NCBI RefSeq assembly: GCF_048544455.1
Contig: NC_133531.1
Coordinates: 68,548,099 to 68,612,098, forward strand
DNA from: Silene latifolia
Lineage: Eukaryota > Streptophyta > Magnoliopsida > Caryophyllales > Caryophyllaceae
DNA: 64,000 nucleotides
Direction of reading: 5' to 3'
Made by a program: the position numbers and the translations under genes. Positions 1 to 11,825 of this stretch are shown one piece after another (position 1 is the stretch's first letter; each line of letters opens with the position of its first letter). The notes below the pieces were generated by a model. That model saw only the letters and a program-made list of their open reading frames with translations. It did not search any database and was not told where the DNA came from.

Positions 1-900
1 AAGACGGAAACAAGCGCAAATAAAACATGAACAACCACCATTAAACTTGCTCTAATAAGACTCGAGAATAACGTGTAAAAACAGTCCATACACGGTACCA
101 AAACAGAGGTCCAGCAGCTCTTTTTGTCCAAGTTTAACGCGGAAATAAGCAAGCACAAGGCACAAATAATCTACACAAATGCCGACCAAGAAAGTTCAGG
201 GAAGGACAGAAACATCAACTGCAGCAGTACATAAACATAAAACACGTGGTGAACTCGATATTTCCCCTCATATCCGAATCCAGTTTGAGACGGGTCCAAG
301 GCAACCAAAACAACCGTATAAAATGACCAATATCAACACAAAAGCAACCCCATTCATGAGGAACGCACACAGACTTAAACTTTACGATAAATGAAGGTAA
401 AAACGAGTAGGAAGGACGGATTCCCGACATTTTGTCGGGTAACCTATCACCGTTATCTTAAACGCCTCTTATTCTTCGAATAAACGGTCCCCAAAGCTTG
501 AGTCTTCCACCGGGTCTTCGAAACCTTCAACAAGGAGTAAGAACACGAAGAGATTGAGGCAAAAACCGAAACTTTTATAAGACGGCGAAAATCGAAACCA
601 TTACAAAACAGAGACTTTAATACCTTGAAAGATGAAGGAGGAGGTAAGGATGAGAATGGTGTAAAAATTATGGAAAAAGGTTGAGAAATGGGGTCAAAAT
701 CTGGGTTTTAGAAGTGACGGAAGGAGGAAGGTGTTAGCAGCTTGTTGGTTTTGTTGTTGTTGCAGGTAAGCACGGAAAAGGAGGGAGAAGAGGAAATGCA
801 GGGGTGTGGACGGGTTGTAGTAAGTGAGACTTAGCTTTGCTATTGCTAAGGGTGTGGGAGCCCAGATTGTCTCTCGGCTCCCCACCAATTTCATGTAAAC
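1..900. other. No supported gene; non-repetitive flank
   Basis: I see no convincing coding region here. The only open frame of note is 66 codons on the minus strand (894-694); its Pro/Leu/Gln-rich product has no recognisable domain, and the surrounding C/T-rich minus-strand sequence could equally be a 5' leader. A perfect inverted repeat (CCCGAC...GTCGGG, 423-439) would form a small hairpin. Confidence 0.4.
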
Positions 901-957
901 CTTTTATTTTTATTTTTAATGAAAGCTGCGCGCATTTTATAATAAAAAAATAAATAA

Positions 958-1095
<138 letters not shown>

Positions 1096-1219
1096 GTGGG
1101 GTGTGAGTGAGTAGGTGGTATGAGTGTTGTCGAATTTTGATTGGTCGAGATTAAAAATAGTCTCACATATGAAAATGGGACGGTCTATTGCTAGACGGAA
1201 ATTCGCCTTAAACCTACTA

Positions 1220-1415
1220 CTCCCTCCAATTTCATTTATTGTTCCTCTTTCCCTTTCCATCCATTTTTCTTATTGTTCCCTCTTTTCTTTTTTGTACAAC
1301 TTTGTGTGGTCCAAAATCAATTTGATGTGGGGTCATGTATATTGTGTGGTCCAAATTGATTCTCTTATTTCTTATGCCAAAAAGAAAGGGGAACAATAAA
1401 TGAAATTGGAGGGAG
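1220..1415. mobile_element. Stowaway-type MITE
   Basis: The element is 196 bp. It begins CTCCCTCCAATTTCATTTAT and ends in the reverse complement, so the terminal inverted repeats are about 26 bp and nearly perfect. It is flanked by TA on both sides (1218-1219 and 1416-1417), the target duplication of the Tc1/mariner superfamily, and CTCCCTCC is the classic Stowaway terminus. There is no coding capacity. Confidence 0.85.
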
Positions 1416-1639
1416 TATAATTTAAGACGGAGCTTTATTATTATTACTGTTGCTATTAATATAATCCGACTAAAAATATTTATTTTATATAAACAAGCTT
1501 GTGAAAATGTAACTTTTATAAAATTTATGTTTAAAACGAGATTAATTAAATTAAATAATTTAAAAATATAAAATAAAGTAATCGAACGGTTAAATAAAGT
1601 ATAAATGTCAAAATGAGAAATTCGCGTGTGTTACAACTA

Positions 1640-4110
1640 CTGTTCCGTCACAGATCCGCTATTACCTTGAAGTGTACGGCCCTACCTAGGTCGAGTCGGT
1701 TTAGCTCTCGCGTACACCCGTTCTACCCACCAACATAGTGCATGGTCTAATAACTCCTAAGGCTCTCGATCTTATAAGAGTGTTGAATAGATAGAGATTC
1801 ATACAAGTTTGTCAAACAAGCATTTCATCAAACACTTAATGTGCACTAGTTGAAACCACAACAATTAATCCATTTTGAAAGACTGAATCAAGCATAGATT
1901 CATCCTTTAAACGTCCCCCTACTCCCCCATTAATCCTAACAAGCTTACGACTCACTAATCATCATGATAACTATGCTTAATAACAACAACAACAACAAAC
2001 AAAGAGACTAAATTAAGCATGATGATATGAAGCAAGTAAGAACAAAGGATTAAAGAGAGATAAGAAAGATACCAACTTGAAAAGTAAAGATGAATATAAA
2101 TGAAGGAGGATCCTTGTATAAAGATGGAGATTTGTCACTTAATCTTCAAATACACACCCAAGAGATCCAAAGATGTAAACTATTTGTGACACCCCCACAT
2201 ACCAAGGTGCCTTACCAAGACCACCCTAGCATGATTAAAGTTTACATGTTCTCCAAAACCAAAACCAAAGTACAACTGTGAAAGTCTAACAACTAGAAAT
2301 GAAAGTTAAGTCTCTTGACGGCGGAAGCTAGACTCGAGTGATGACTCCCCATGACTGCCCCATAGCTAAAGAACTTCATCACCTGTCACAATCTGCTCAC
2401 CATCCCTGAATGGATCACCACAGATTTTATAAAACAACAACGGGGTCAGTTACTGAATAACCAAAGTAAGACAAGTACAAAAGGCAACCACTTGATCATC
2501 ATCCACCTCCGATCTCTCGATCTCACACAGTAACCGACTACACACCGAAGTGTGTAGCCCTGCTAGATTACCCATCGCAACAGGTAATCCTCGCCACCAG
2601 TGGAGGACCGCAGCCAATCCCCACCTAAGCCCCGCTCATCAACGAGCGAAATCCATGTCTCTTAATGTGCACATCCCCTCCCATGGCGGGTTCCATGGAG
2701 GGCGAACTAGGGTGTGAAGCCACTCCCGCAAGTGACTCCACCACAATCATCACAACACCAACACCACACCAACACCAACACTCCCACAAAGATCAGCAGA
2801 CAATCAATCGTACACAATACAACATAATCTCAAATCAATTAAACAGGAACTGAGTAGGGAAACCCTACCTTTTCGCAATCCGCTACACTGCAATCAATCA
2901 TACAAATGCATAACGAATACCACATCGTCACCTACAACAATGATAATCAACAATCAACACACATATGATGACGAAACCCTAAACCCCCAAATTAACCAAA
3001 AACAATAATTAGGGCCAAACCCTAAAAGACAACCTATTAGCTGATTACAAGAACTAGAGACTTACCAAAGAAATCGAGACAAGAGACGGAAGTGTAGACT
3101 TGTGATCGATCAATTAGGCTTGAGAGTGATTAGGGTGATTAGAGAGATATCAGCGTCGTTGAGTTTTGGTAAAAATGATTTAGAAACCGTAAAAGCGTAA
3201 TTTATAATAATCCCTAATCACCTTAACCAAACTGCGAAATTTAACCCGTTAGACCGGATACTCGGTCGAGTATTGAGCATACTCGGTCGAGTATTACCAT
3301 ACTCGGCCAAGTATTCCTGGACAGTAGCCTGACCAGAAACACACGACGCACTACTCGGCCGAGTTAGCCCTATTCGGTCGAGTATACTAGACTCAGAAAA
3401 CCGTGGTATTACACTATTGAAGAGCAAATTGAAAGAACAATTATTCAAAGAATAAAGTGCTTTGTGTAAAGGTTTAAAGACTAATCTACTCCTAAACTAG
3501 AGAGTTTTCTAATCTAAGCATAAGCAAGCCTAAGCATTCATAAACATGCCTAATTAGAAATATTACAAAATAAGGTATTTATATGGGTTATAAGATTAGG
3601 GTTAACTAAGGGCTTAAATGTAGGATAAGCCCATAAAACGAATCCATCTTCTTGCAAGGCTCCAGAGTAGCTCGTAGGGATTGGCTCTAGAATGGGGTTA
3701 TCTGCTCAAGAACTCGTGCGAGCTCCAGGGGAACTCGCACGAGTTGTGCAGGAACTCGCTCGAGCTCAGCTGGTATTCCTCTCCCATGGTGCTTGCTGCT
3801 CCATAATCCGTGGGGATGGTACATGGGCTCGTGGGGATTGTCCTCCATTGTCCTATTAGCTCGTCTAATTGATCCTACGGGTCTATGGGGTTTCGTCTCC
3901 TCTTCATGCTAATCTTATATGCTCCTCAACTAGCTCCCAAGGTACATAAAGACGGGAATTCCGCCTTATTTGGCTCTTTTCCTACAAAACATGTACAAAT
4001 ACACTAAGAAGACAAATAGGAAGAAATTGACTAGGTAAATGGCTATAAAAGACCGTATTATCATGCAAAATGAGGTTGGTAAAAGGGGTAAAGGTGCTTA
4101 AATAGTGACC
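1640..4110 (-). repeat. Degenerate Ty3/gypsy (Athila/Tat-like) LTR remnant, split by a solo LTR
   Basis: The two parts, 1640-2184 and 3414-about 4110, follow the same order of short matching blocks as the minus-strand LTR at 59158-60803. Shared blocks include a 'gcatggtctaa' stretch near 1740, 'gcatttcatcaaac' near 1824, 'cccattaatc' near 1927, and 'gacgggaattccgcc' near 3951. Clear TG/CA ends are not found, so this is an old truncated LTR. The 1,229-bp solo LTR at 2185-3413 entered it later; removing that and one CTATT copy makes it collinear again. Confidence 0.6.
2185..3413 (+). mobile_element. Solo LTR, chromovirus-like (Tekay/Del type suspected)
   Basis: This 1,229-bp unit begins TGTGACACCCCC and ends GGTATTACA, with canonical TG/CA ends. 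It is bounded by a perfect 5-bp duplication CTATT (2180-2184 and 3414-3418). No internal region, PBS, PPT or second LTR is present, so it is the product of LTR-LTR recombination. Near its 3' end it carries several ACTCGG(C/T)CGAGT near-palindromes (about 3258-3385). The chromovirus label and the orientation rest on the TGT(A/G)ACACCC start typical of Tekay LTRs. Confidence 0.85.
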
Positions 4111-4171
4111 ACGTCACTAGTAAGTAGTAACCAATATACTATTTGAAAAATCTAACAAGAAGAAAAAATAT

Positions 4172-4510
4172 AAGTCGTTGAGGGCCTAAGCGGTTTGAAC
4201 TAAAGTCGTTTACCCCTCAACGACTCAATGCTAAAATTCCAAAATTGCAAAAAAAAAAAAAGAAATAATAATAATAATTTGGTACTGAAGCAAAGTGCTG
4301 ATTGGCTGAGCGACTTTGCTACAATACCATTTTTTTTTTTCAATTCTACTCTTTAGAGCCAACCAAAGTCGCGGAGTGTCCCAAACTCAATTATTTTATA
4401 CTAACATATATTTTTCTACTTACTTACAAGTCACTAAGGTCGTTGAGGAGGAGACTGGAGAGCGATATTACCTCAAGTGGTCCTCCGGGTGAGCGGCTTT
4501 AATCCTTAAC
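4172..4510. repeat. Palindrome-rich segment, possible fold-back or MITE remnant
   Basis: GTCGTTGAGG at about 4173 is matched by its exact reverse complement CCTCAACGAC near 4217, and GTCGTTGAGG appears again near 4440. A second pair, GCGACTTTG and CAAAGTCGC, lies between them near 4310 and 4365. No TSD or family could be set. Confidence 0.3.
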
Positions 4511-4865
4511 TCATCTTCGTCAAAACCAATCCTACATGGACCCATGTTGGATAATAATTGATTTCAAAGAACACCCATAATAATTTGTTTGCTATTGAAC
4601 ATATTTGAAAAAAATCTATTTTTGGTCTGCCTGTCTTTCAAGCATCACTAAATTATCGTGGAAGTCCGCCTTATAACTTTGAAATTTCAAAAGAAACGAT
4701 CATCATTATAAACTAATCAAACAAATCGAAAAGAAAAATTAACATAATCAAACAAATAAATTCAATTAGTTAATTTTGAGCCATTCTATTATGTCGAACG
4801 ATGATGATGAAGAGGTATATTTGCAAACTTGAGTCCGATATAAACTAATTATATATATGAGTACT

Positions 4866-5110
4866 TTTTTTTTTGAAAGGTAAACTCATGGAGGGGTTAC
4901 TTAAATAACATTAAGCAAACCAATATCACCAATACAAACAATGTTTCGCGGAAGCTCGTCATACCAGTCATGTCTACCAGCCATCCAAGGCGTAAAATGG
5001 GCAAGTTCTTGAGCAAGTTTGTTAAAATTTCTACGAAAAAAAAGAAAAAGAGACACCCTCCAACAAATCACAAATAGCATAAATAGCAAGTTGTTCTTTC
5101 TAAAGTTTCA
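4866..5110 (-). pseudogene. 5'-truncated LINE: RNase H C-terminus, 3' UTR and poly(A)
   Basis: Reading the minus strand, 5089-4901 encodes a peptide with the pattern RNFNKLAQELAHF...W...ELPRNI, which resembles the C-terminal RNase H segment often found at the end of plant LINE ORF2 proteins. It runs to a stop, then a short 3' UTR ending TTTACCTTTC, then a run of A (plus-strand T run 4866-4875). This order is the standard 3' end of a LINE copy. Everything upstream of the RNase H tail is missing, as expected of a 5'-truncated insertion. I found no convincing target duplication. Confidence 0.6.
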
Positions 5111-5288
5111 AAAGATATTATCTGTATCCGCTTTCTTGGCTGACTGGGTAGATTCGGCCTAATAGACATTCGACATAACATGAGTCATGACATGACATGA
5201 CAGCCCATGAACAACTCTACTGACAATTAACACTTCATACTCTGTGTAGCTATTACTGTAGAATCGTTGTAATTGTAGAAGGGAATTA

Positions 5289-5588
5289 GGGGGTGTTTGG
5301 TTGGAGTTTTTGGCATGGATCGGAATGGATTCAATTCATTCTAATGTTTGATTGGAGGGTTTTGGAATGGAGTTAGATACCCAATGGATTCTAACTCTAT
5401 TTCAACCCCTTGGAATCTCATACCCATGTATAAACCCAAGTTTCTAAATCCATTCCAACATATTACTATACTCAGTCCATTCCAAGATCGAACCAAACAC
5501 TTGTGAGCAAGAATGGGGTTCTAACTTTGTACTTTTATGGGTTTACAATTCATTCAATCCATTCTGATACTTATTCTCAAACCACCCT
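5289..5588. mobile_element. Tourist-like (PIF/Harbinger) MITE
   Basis: The 300-bp unit starts GGGGGTGTTTGG and ends CAAACCACCCT, an imperfect terminal inverted repeat. It is flanked by TTA on both sides (5286-5288 and 5589-5591), the 3-bp duplication of PIF/Harbinger elements. The interior is built of 'ggaatgga' and 'tccattcc' blocks on opposite strands, so it is largely self-complementary. Confidence 0.6.
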
Positions 5589-7089
5589 TTAAAGATTGTT
5601 AAAAAAGGTGTGATCTAATATTCAAATTTATTTCTATCAAAAAAAAAAAAAAAATATTCAAATTTATTTCGATCATCACAGATTCTATGAGATATGATGG
5701 CAAAGGATATATTTACGTAGAGCATAAGTGAACTCAATTTTGCCACTAACGTTATAAATTTCATGTTGCATAAACATTACCGATTTATTAGAGTTTATTT
5801 ACTGTTATTGCCTCCTATTGGGCTGATAAAATTCATCCTATGTAAATAACACGTCTAAGGTTCGATAAAGGCGTCCTTAAATATTGATGCACTACGACTA
5901 CTCTGCCGGAATTGAAGCAACACGTCTAAGTTTCAATGAAGGCATCCCCAAGCCCCCACTAAGCATCTGATTCATACTGTCTTTCATTGGATACAGGATA
6001 CTTGTGACCTGAGAGCTGATCAGGCATACCGCATACGACCTGTCTCTGTTTTTATTGCTATCACCATATGAGATGCATAACATAAGAAGAAATCATCGTT
6101 AGTTGTACAACGGCTTTAATTGAATATTACTCGTATTCAGATATAATGACCTTTACCTTCCTTTCCTTTGAAGAGAAATTTGTGAGGTTGACGTCTAAGC
6201 TGAGCTATTGTCATGCAACTGACATTGTTTATACCAAATTGTTTAGTTTCAGATAGTACTAAAGCTTCATACAAAAATATTAGCTGGTCATGCCACCAAA
6301 TAAAGTACTGTAGGATGTGAGCAAGGACTCGGAGCAGAACTCAATTAAGAGCAGAACCCAGTTACGGAAATGGTATCAAAACGTAATGCACTCTGGTCCA
6401 TGTAGACATTTCTTTACGTTTCCAATCTCCGTAAGTTTTAGAAAATACGATTACGAGTTATCCATATACTACCCCCCCACCCTCCAACCCAGCCACACCA
6501 CAGCTTCAAAACACCAAAAACCCTCCCCCATCCTGAAAAAGCGGTTCTGATTTTGGGTTAGAGGAAGGGGACAAGTGTGACGTGGGGGTGGGTTATCGAG
6601 AATATAAGGATCTTTGGGAGAAGTTTAAGGTATGGCGTGGGGTAGAGGGTTGTTAGTAGAGTCAGTAGAGGATGGAGGTGGTTGGGTGAACGGGAGTAGC
6701 TCCAATAGTAGTAAGGCGGGTCAAGTAGGAAATAAACACCAAAAACCCCCCCTTATGTTTCTCAGCAAGTTTGATCCAAAAGCAAAAATAAAAATGGATG
6801 ACATACAGAGTAACACGTATATACAACGGGGCGAAACATGCAAACAAATTGCAGTCAAGAAAATTTTCTATTAGCCCTTCTAAGTTCTAACCAAGGTTTA
6901 AGAAGTCCCAAATGCAAGTTTCCTACAAAAACTAACAAGCTAGGATAAGTAACCTAATTACTTGAATGCACTGACTGATGATGCTCTCTCTCTCTCCCCG
7001 TGACAAACAGTTACAGCTCAATGACATAATAATAAAACCACTGTCGAGAATCTTACTGTGACGGAAAGCGAAGTTTCACAGTGTAATAG
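5589..7089. other. Intergenic DNA, no supported gene
   Basis: No coding region is supported. There is an A run near 5639 and C-rich and G-rich stretches around 6473-6600. A short 'acaccaaaaacccycccc' motif occurs twice (about 6510 and 6737). The last ~100 bp probably include the 3' UTR of the minus-strand gene that ends at 7090. Confidence 0.5.
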
Positions 7090-10000
7090 TTATGCCTTGT
7101 TGTATGGGTGTTGCGTTTTGAACTCCTTCTCCAGCTGTTCTCTTGATTCAGTTTTTGCCGCCAGGACAACATCTTCTAGAAATCCTCTTTGTGGGAATTC
7201 TTCAGGAACAAGATTCCGGTAGATTTCAAACTGCTCATCAGCTTCTTTCTTTTTGTCCTGTAAGCTGTAAATGATTCCCTGAAATATGGCATGTAACTCA
7301 CGAGTTACTGCCTGCAAGAAAGCCGCCAAAATGCCAAGGAAAGGTTCGAAATAGCAGTTGCAATCGGGTCAGATAGGAAAGTCACGTTGGATTCGGATAT
7401 TGTCGGGTAATGGTACGGGTCATTGTCCATTCGGGTCAGTTTTAGTTACCCGGGATCGATTCAGATCAATAAGGGATTAAATTGTCAGCAATTTCATTAG
7501 CTGAATTCAAGTTCATTCAGTTGAATAATTTCATGTTAAATTGACCAGGCTCATTATAAGTTCGGGTTGATAATTTCATGTTCGGTTACCTGGCATAGGT
7601 AAGGCCGAAAGTCTCGAGGATTCTCCATAATCAGCTCTTGGTATTTCTTTGAAGCTTCATCCAAGTCTCCCTGAAGAAAAGTAGTATCAGACAATAGAGT
7701 AACACTTGCATAGTTGCATGTTCAAGACCATGGCCATTATTTTCTCTGTTGTATACTTCCATCGTAGCCACACGCCATCTGTTGTTTGGTTTTGAAGTAT
7801 TTACAAGCTAGTAAAAGTTCAAACAGATGAATAACATGAAGACAAACACTATAGTATATGCTAACATAGTTTAGCATCACCATTCGAAATAAGCTAAAGG
7901 ATAAATTTGACAATCACCTTGACCAGATGCATTTGTGCAACCAAAATCTTAATGTTTCTCTCTTCAGTAACTCTCTTTTCACGTTGGGCAAGATCGAGAG
8001 CTTGGTTCAACATATCAAAAACTGCAGGTCCTTCACGGTTCTTGTGCATTACCATTGCCAAACCCTGACATGCAGAAGAGTACAGAATAACATAAGAACA
8101 TCCTGACACGATATCAGGATCACTTCTAGAGTTCTAGGGCCTTATCATACTGATAAGATTTAAGACATGGACCAATCTCATAGGTGTACATATAGAAGTT
8201 TCCCAAGTGTGTGCATACTGCATAGCATTGACCCATATCAATAGAGTGAGGCGACATCGCTTTTACGTTAGCGGGAACCATTACCAATTGGTTTTAAGAT
8301 GAAACCTTACATCTGCCCACTTGCCTCTATGGACTCTTGCAAGGGACTCAACAGTACGTTGATAAACATGAATATACAAGTGGATTTAACTCCTCAATGA
8401 CATGAGTTAGTGGCGATTAGTGCTTAGAGGTGACTGTCACAGTAAGCAGGCATCGATTAGAGTATAAGGAGTTAAGTGTATAACTGCACTCCAACCATCT
8501 GGTGTAAAATTACCAACTTGAGATGAATAAAATACCCAAACCACGAAATCCCTGACTGTGTTTTTTTCCCCCATCAAACCCCGACACCCCCCATGGACTG
8601 AATACATCTTTCTGAAGTACAAGGGACACTAGACACTGGTAAAAGACCAAAACATAAGTAAATAGGTACTTCCTAATCAGTAATCCGTAGCAAATAAGTA
8701 AAATTTCATGTTTTCAAGAAGCTGATGACTTAAGAGCTTAGTGTGATTCCAAGACTTCAAAGACAAGTCCCTTTCTTTCTCCATCTCGTAACATTCATAT
8801 TCTTTTTAAGATCAAGCAAAAAAATTTAGCTCCCAAACAACTGTGGCGACAAACACTCTCATGAACTACCTCGATTCAAAGCTATCACACTGACAATTAA
8901 TGTTGGCATTATCATCCACATAGCCATATCAAATTATCAACCAGTCCCCTAAATCACTGAAATCTAAATTTAGTCCCCAATCCCCTTAACAATTGATACA
9001 ACAACAGTAAAGCATTACCCTAGTGCTTTAAGGGCTCCTTCAAATGGCAAGTTAAGGGGTCGAATGTACACAACAATACCGATCTTGTGTCAACAACACA
9101 TACAGAGCAGGTGGTTTCTAGCTGATCCAAAATGAAAATTGTATTAAGAATCGCATCAGATGACCACCGCTACACAATAAGAAAATTGCAGCACGTTACT
9201 GCAACATTTTGCTTTATTCTATCATAATCACGAACCATAAATGAGGGTCTCTTTCGCTCCAATTTACAAGTCTAACAGCTGATTTAGAAAACTTCACAAC
9301 AGACAATACTCATCATATAAGAGCACAAAATTAAACGTACCATAATAAGCAAATACAACAAGACAACCAACACTATTAAGCTAAAAATCATACAGAAATA
9401 ACATAAACACCACAGCATTAAAAAGATCACAAAATCTCATTTGTGACCATCAATATCCGTCACTCTTGAGTGACGGATACCATTTTACCTCACAAAGTAC
9501 CCACTTTTTCTCTCCCTGCAACACTATTCATGTGGTCCCCTTTCTCCACTAACCCATTTTGTTACCATTTTAACTCACAAAATATCCGCCACAAATGGTA
9601 ACCCGTCACAAGGGAGACCAATTGTAAAAAGATACTCCCATCCGTACCAATCATTTGTTTACCTTCGGTTATTAACCCGTCACAAAGAATATAAAAGGTA
9701 AGCAAATAATCGGAGTAGAAAGTTGATAAACTTACATGCAAAGCCCTAAGCAAAAGAGGTCTTTCCTTAAGAACATCCTTAAATAATCTCTTAGCTTTAC
9801 TAAACTGTCCCATCATCTCATAACAAAGAGCTTGCAATAACCTCCACTCAACTTCTCTAGGTTCAATATCAATCAACATTTCCACATATTTAACAGCTTC
9901 TTTTGTCTTCCCTTTCCTCATCTTCACATTCACCACCATTTTCAAAGCTTCCACATTTCTTGGTTCTTGTTCCAATAACTTCACATACATCTCCTCATCT

Positions 10001-10377
10001 TCCTCAACTACACCACCACTTCCTTCCTTGGTTTCTTTCTCAAGTTTTTCCTCTAAATTTACATCATTTTTTTGGATTGGTGATGCTGATACAGACCTGC
10101 AATTAAATGAACCCACCAAAATTATGGACCCAAAGATCAGTTTTAAAGCATTTTTTGACACAAAGTTTGAAACTTTTTTGTAGGTGGAGGGAAAAATGGG
10201 TGAATTTTGAGGGTGGCTTTTTCGGAGATATGCTGTGATTGGAAAATTTGGTGTTTTTGAAAATGTTATGGGGTGTGGGTTGCTGTAAATGATGTGGGAA
10301 TAGTTGTTTGAGAGATTGGAGAAGTGTATGAGAGGGTGTGAATTGAGAGAGATTGTGTTAATTGACAAGAATGCCAT
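7090..10377 (-). CDS. SG1: SLOW GREEN 1-like chloroplast TPR protein (4 exons)
   Basis: Exons in transcription order are 10377-9736, 8064-7918, 7670-7590 and 7278-7090. Every intron has GT..AG ends and phase 0, and the product is about 352 residues (Arabidopsis SG1 is a little over 300). Residues 1-~100 look like a transit peptide: MAFLS start, rich in Ser/Asn/Thr, few acids. A hydrophobic segment (LIFGSIILVGSF) follows. TPR repeats then begin at EEDEEMYVKLLEQEPRNVEAL and continue through EPREVEWRLLQALCYEMMGQ, ENPRDFRPYLCQ and GIIYSLQDKKKEADEQFEIY. The tail PEEFPQRGFLEDVVLAAKTE is characteristic of SG1, which is needed for chloroplast development and greening. An in-frame ATG at 10461 would add 28 residues; the MAFLS start is preferred as typical of plastid proteins. 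Intron 1 (1,671 bp) is repeat-bearing. No internal stop is present, so the gene looks functional. Confidence 0.9.
9434..9620. repeat. MITE-like repeat in SG1 intron 1
   Basis: The left end (ctcatttgtgacc) and the right end (gtcacaagggag) are imperfect inverted repeats, and 9456-9477 is a perfect 10-bp-stem palindrome (TCCGTCACTC, tt, GAGTGACGGA). Another 'acccgtcaca' copy lies at about 9667. No clear duplication was found, so the borders are approximate. Confidence 0.35.
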
Positions 10378-10519
10378 TTTGGGGAAATGAGGGAGGACAT
10401 GAACTATGTTGGGAACTATTGGGAAGGGGTTGATGTCCATTAAAACTTGAGAAAGCTTCAACCTTGGGGGTTTGGGGTTTTGATCCTCAAAGCCTCAAAG
10501 GGGTTTGTGCTATCAATTA

Positions 10520-10751
10520 CTCCCTCCGTACCACACCAAAGTTAACATGGGAAAAAGTGAATATTTAAGAAAAAGTGGAAAAAATAAGGGTAAAGAGGGA
10601 AAAAATAGGTGGGGTATGTAATGGCATTTTGTGTAAATATCAAATAGGTACAAGGATAACTTGGTAATATTGTGGGCCAAATAAGAAATGTTACCTTTGG
10701 TGTGGTACGTCCATTTATAGTAAGTGTTACCTTTGGTCTGGTACGGGGGAG
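10520..10751. mobile_element. Stowaway-type MITE upstream of SG1
   Basis: The 232-bp element begins CTCCCTCCGTACCACACCAA and ends in a near reverse complement (...TTTGGTCTGGTACGGGGGAG), flanked by TA (10518-10519, 10752-10753). The right terminus is partly duplicated internally: 'gttacctttggtctggtacg' is preceded by a copy about 40 bp upstream. It sits about 140 bp upstream of the chosen SG1 start, inside the promoter or 5' UTR. Confidence 0.8.
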
Positions 10752-11055
10752 TATTTTTTTAGACAAAAGCTGTGCTATCAATTAGTCAATTATCCGTCTT
10801 TACCTTGTGACGAGTCGGGTTATATACCAAACTAGTTTTCAACCCGTGCAAAATTGCACGGATATGTTTTTAAGATCATTGATATAATTATTAACATTTA
10901 AAAATGTAAATCAAAATACATGAATATTTTATACTCTATTTCTTTTATAATGAGAATATGTTAAAACACGTGCAAAACATGCAAGGTTTTGAAACTTGCA
11001 ACACAAAAAAACGAAGAAACTATTTAAAATATACTTATCGTCATTAATTAAGTCA

Positions 11056-11200
11056 ACGTATGACTGTATGAGTTTTCTTGAGTTCGTGAACATTCTCCAC
11101 TTGAATAGGATGAGTTTATTACATAACGACCTCGTCTTTCTTCATTTGGAGTACTTATCGAAGGAAGAACTTCATTTAAAGGTTCATCATACTTGACACA
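11056..11200 (-). pseudogene. Second exon-like fragment downstream of 11344-11604
   Basis: On the minus strand this stretch is open for about 47 codons, contains YDEPLNEVLPSISTPNEERR, and ends in TAA at about 11056. It lies where a terminal exon of the preceding fragment would be expected. Function unknown; the link between the fragments is inferred from position alone. Confidence 0.3.
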
Positions 11201-11343
11201 TGCATAGATCTCTTACCAATCGTTCAACCACGTCGGTTAGACTACATATACCTCCTAAATCACGTTATTAAAAACAATTATGAATGAAAATGTTAACGCA
11301 CATGACTAACTATGATATAGAACAAATAGAGATAGATATATAC

Positions 11344-11604
11344 CTGTAGTGGTGGAGCTAAGTGGTGTAGTAGGGGGACTCAATTGAGAAAAGACATTAC
11401 TTACATTATCAGTACGTTTCTTAGTGAAAAACGTTTTCCTTCTCTCTCTTGCCGTTTCCGCCTATAACTGATCATACATTTGAATAAGAGCATCCACAAA
11501 TGATGATGATGATATAGGGCCAATAATTACATTACTTGATGGTAATGTGATGGAGTTCTGTTCACCTACACTTCTTCTCGTTGTTTGACTTGGGGTTCGG
11601 GAAA
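11344..11604 (-). pseudogene. Exon-like fragment of unknown gene, one internal stop
   Basis: The minus strand has a good acceptor (tttttcag before 11604) and a good donor (gtatat after 11344). The 261-nt segment, exactly 87 codons long, reads in one frame except for a TAG after MYDQL. The peptide is Ser/Thr-rich (SRTPSQTTRRSVGEQN near its start, SPPTTPLSSTTT at its end). I do not recognise the family. Splice-like borders suggest a captured or decayed exon rather than chance. Confidence 0.4.
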
Positions 11605-11825
11605 CTGAAAAACAAACAAAATAGATAATCATTTATTAGAAAATTAATTTAACATAGGTGTGATGGAAAAAAAATTCCCTAAATTTTGAAAAGACATGAT
11701 AAATGATAAATAGCATAAAAATGAGTTGTGTCACAAATCACTCGTCTTGTTGGTTGACTCTAATCAACTATAATGTTCAAACATAAATTGAATAATAAAT
11801 TATATAAAAGAAAATGTACATATAT

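Larger units (their letters stand above)
10832..11620 (-). mobile_element. Probable non-autonomous Helitron 3' end with gene fragments
   Basis: Read on the minus strand, an 8-bp perfect hairpin (CCGTGCAA/TTGCACGG, 10861-10844) is followed 8 nt later by CTAG and then T. That is the Helitron 3' signature: hairpin, short spacer, CTRR, insertion before T. No 5' TC terminus was identified, so the right border is only where exon-like sequence ends. Helitrons often capture gene pieces, and the two exon-like segments described separately lie just inside this end. Confidence 0.45.

Noticed and set aside
4302..4502. Short + strand frame near 4300
   Set aside because: It lies in palindromic AT-rich sequence and has no recognisable domain.
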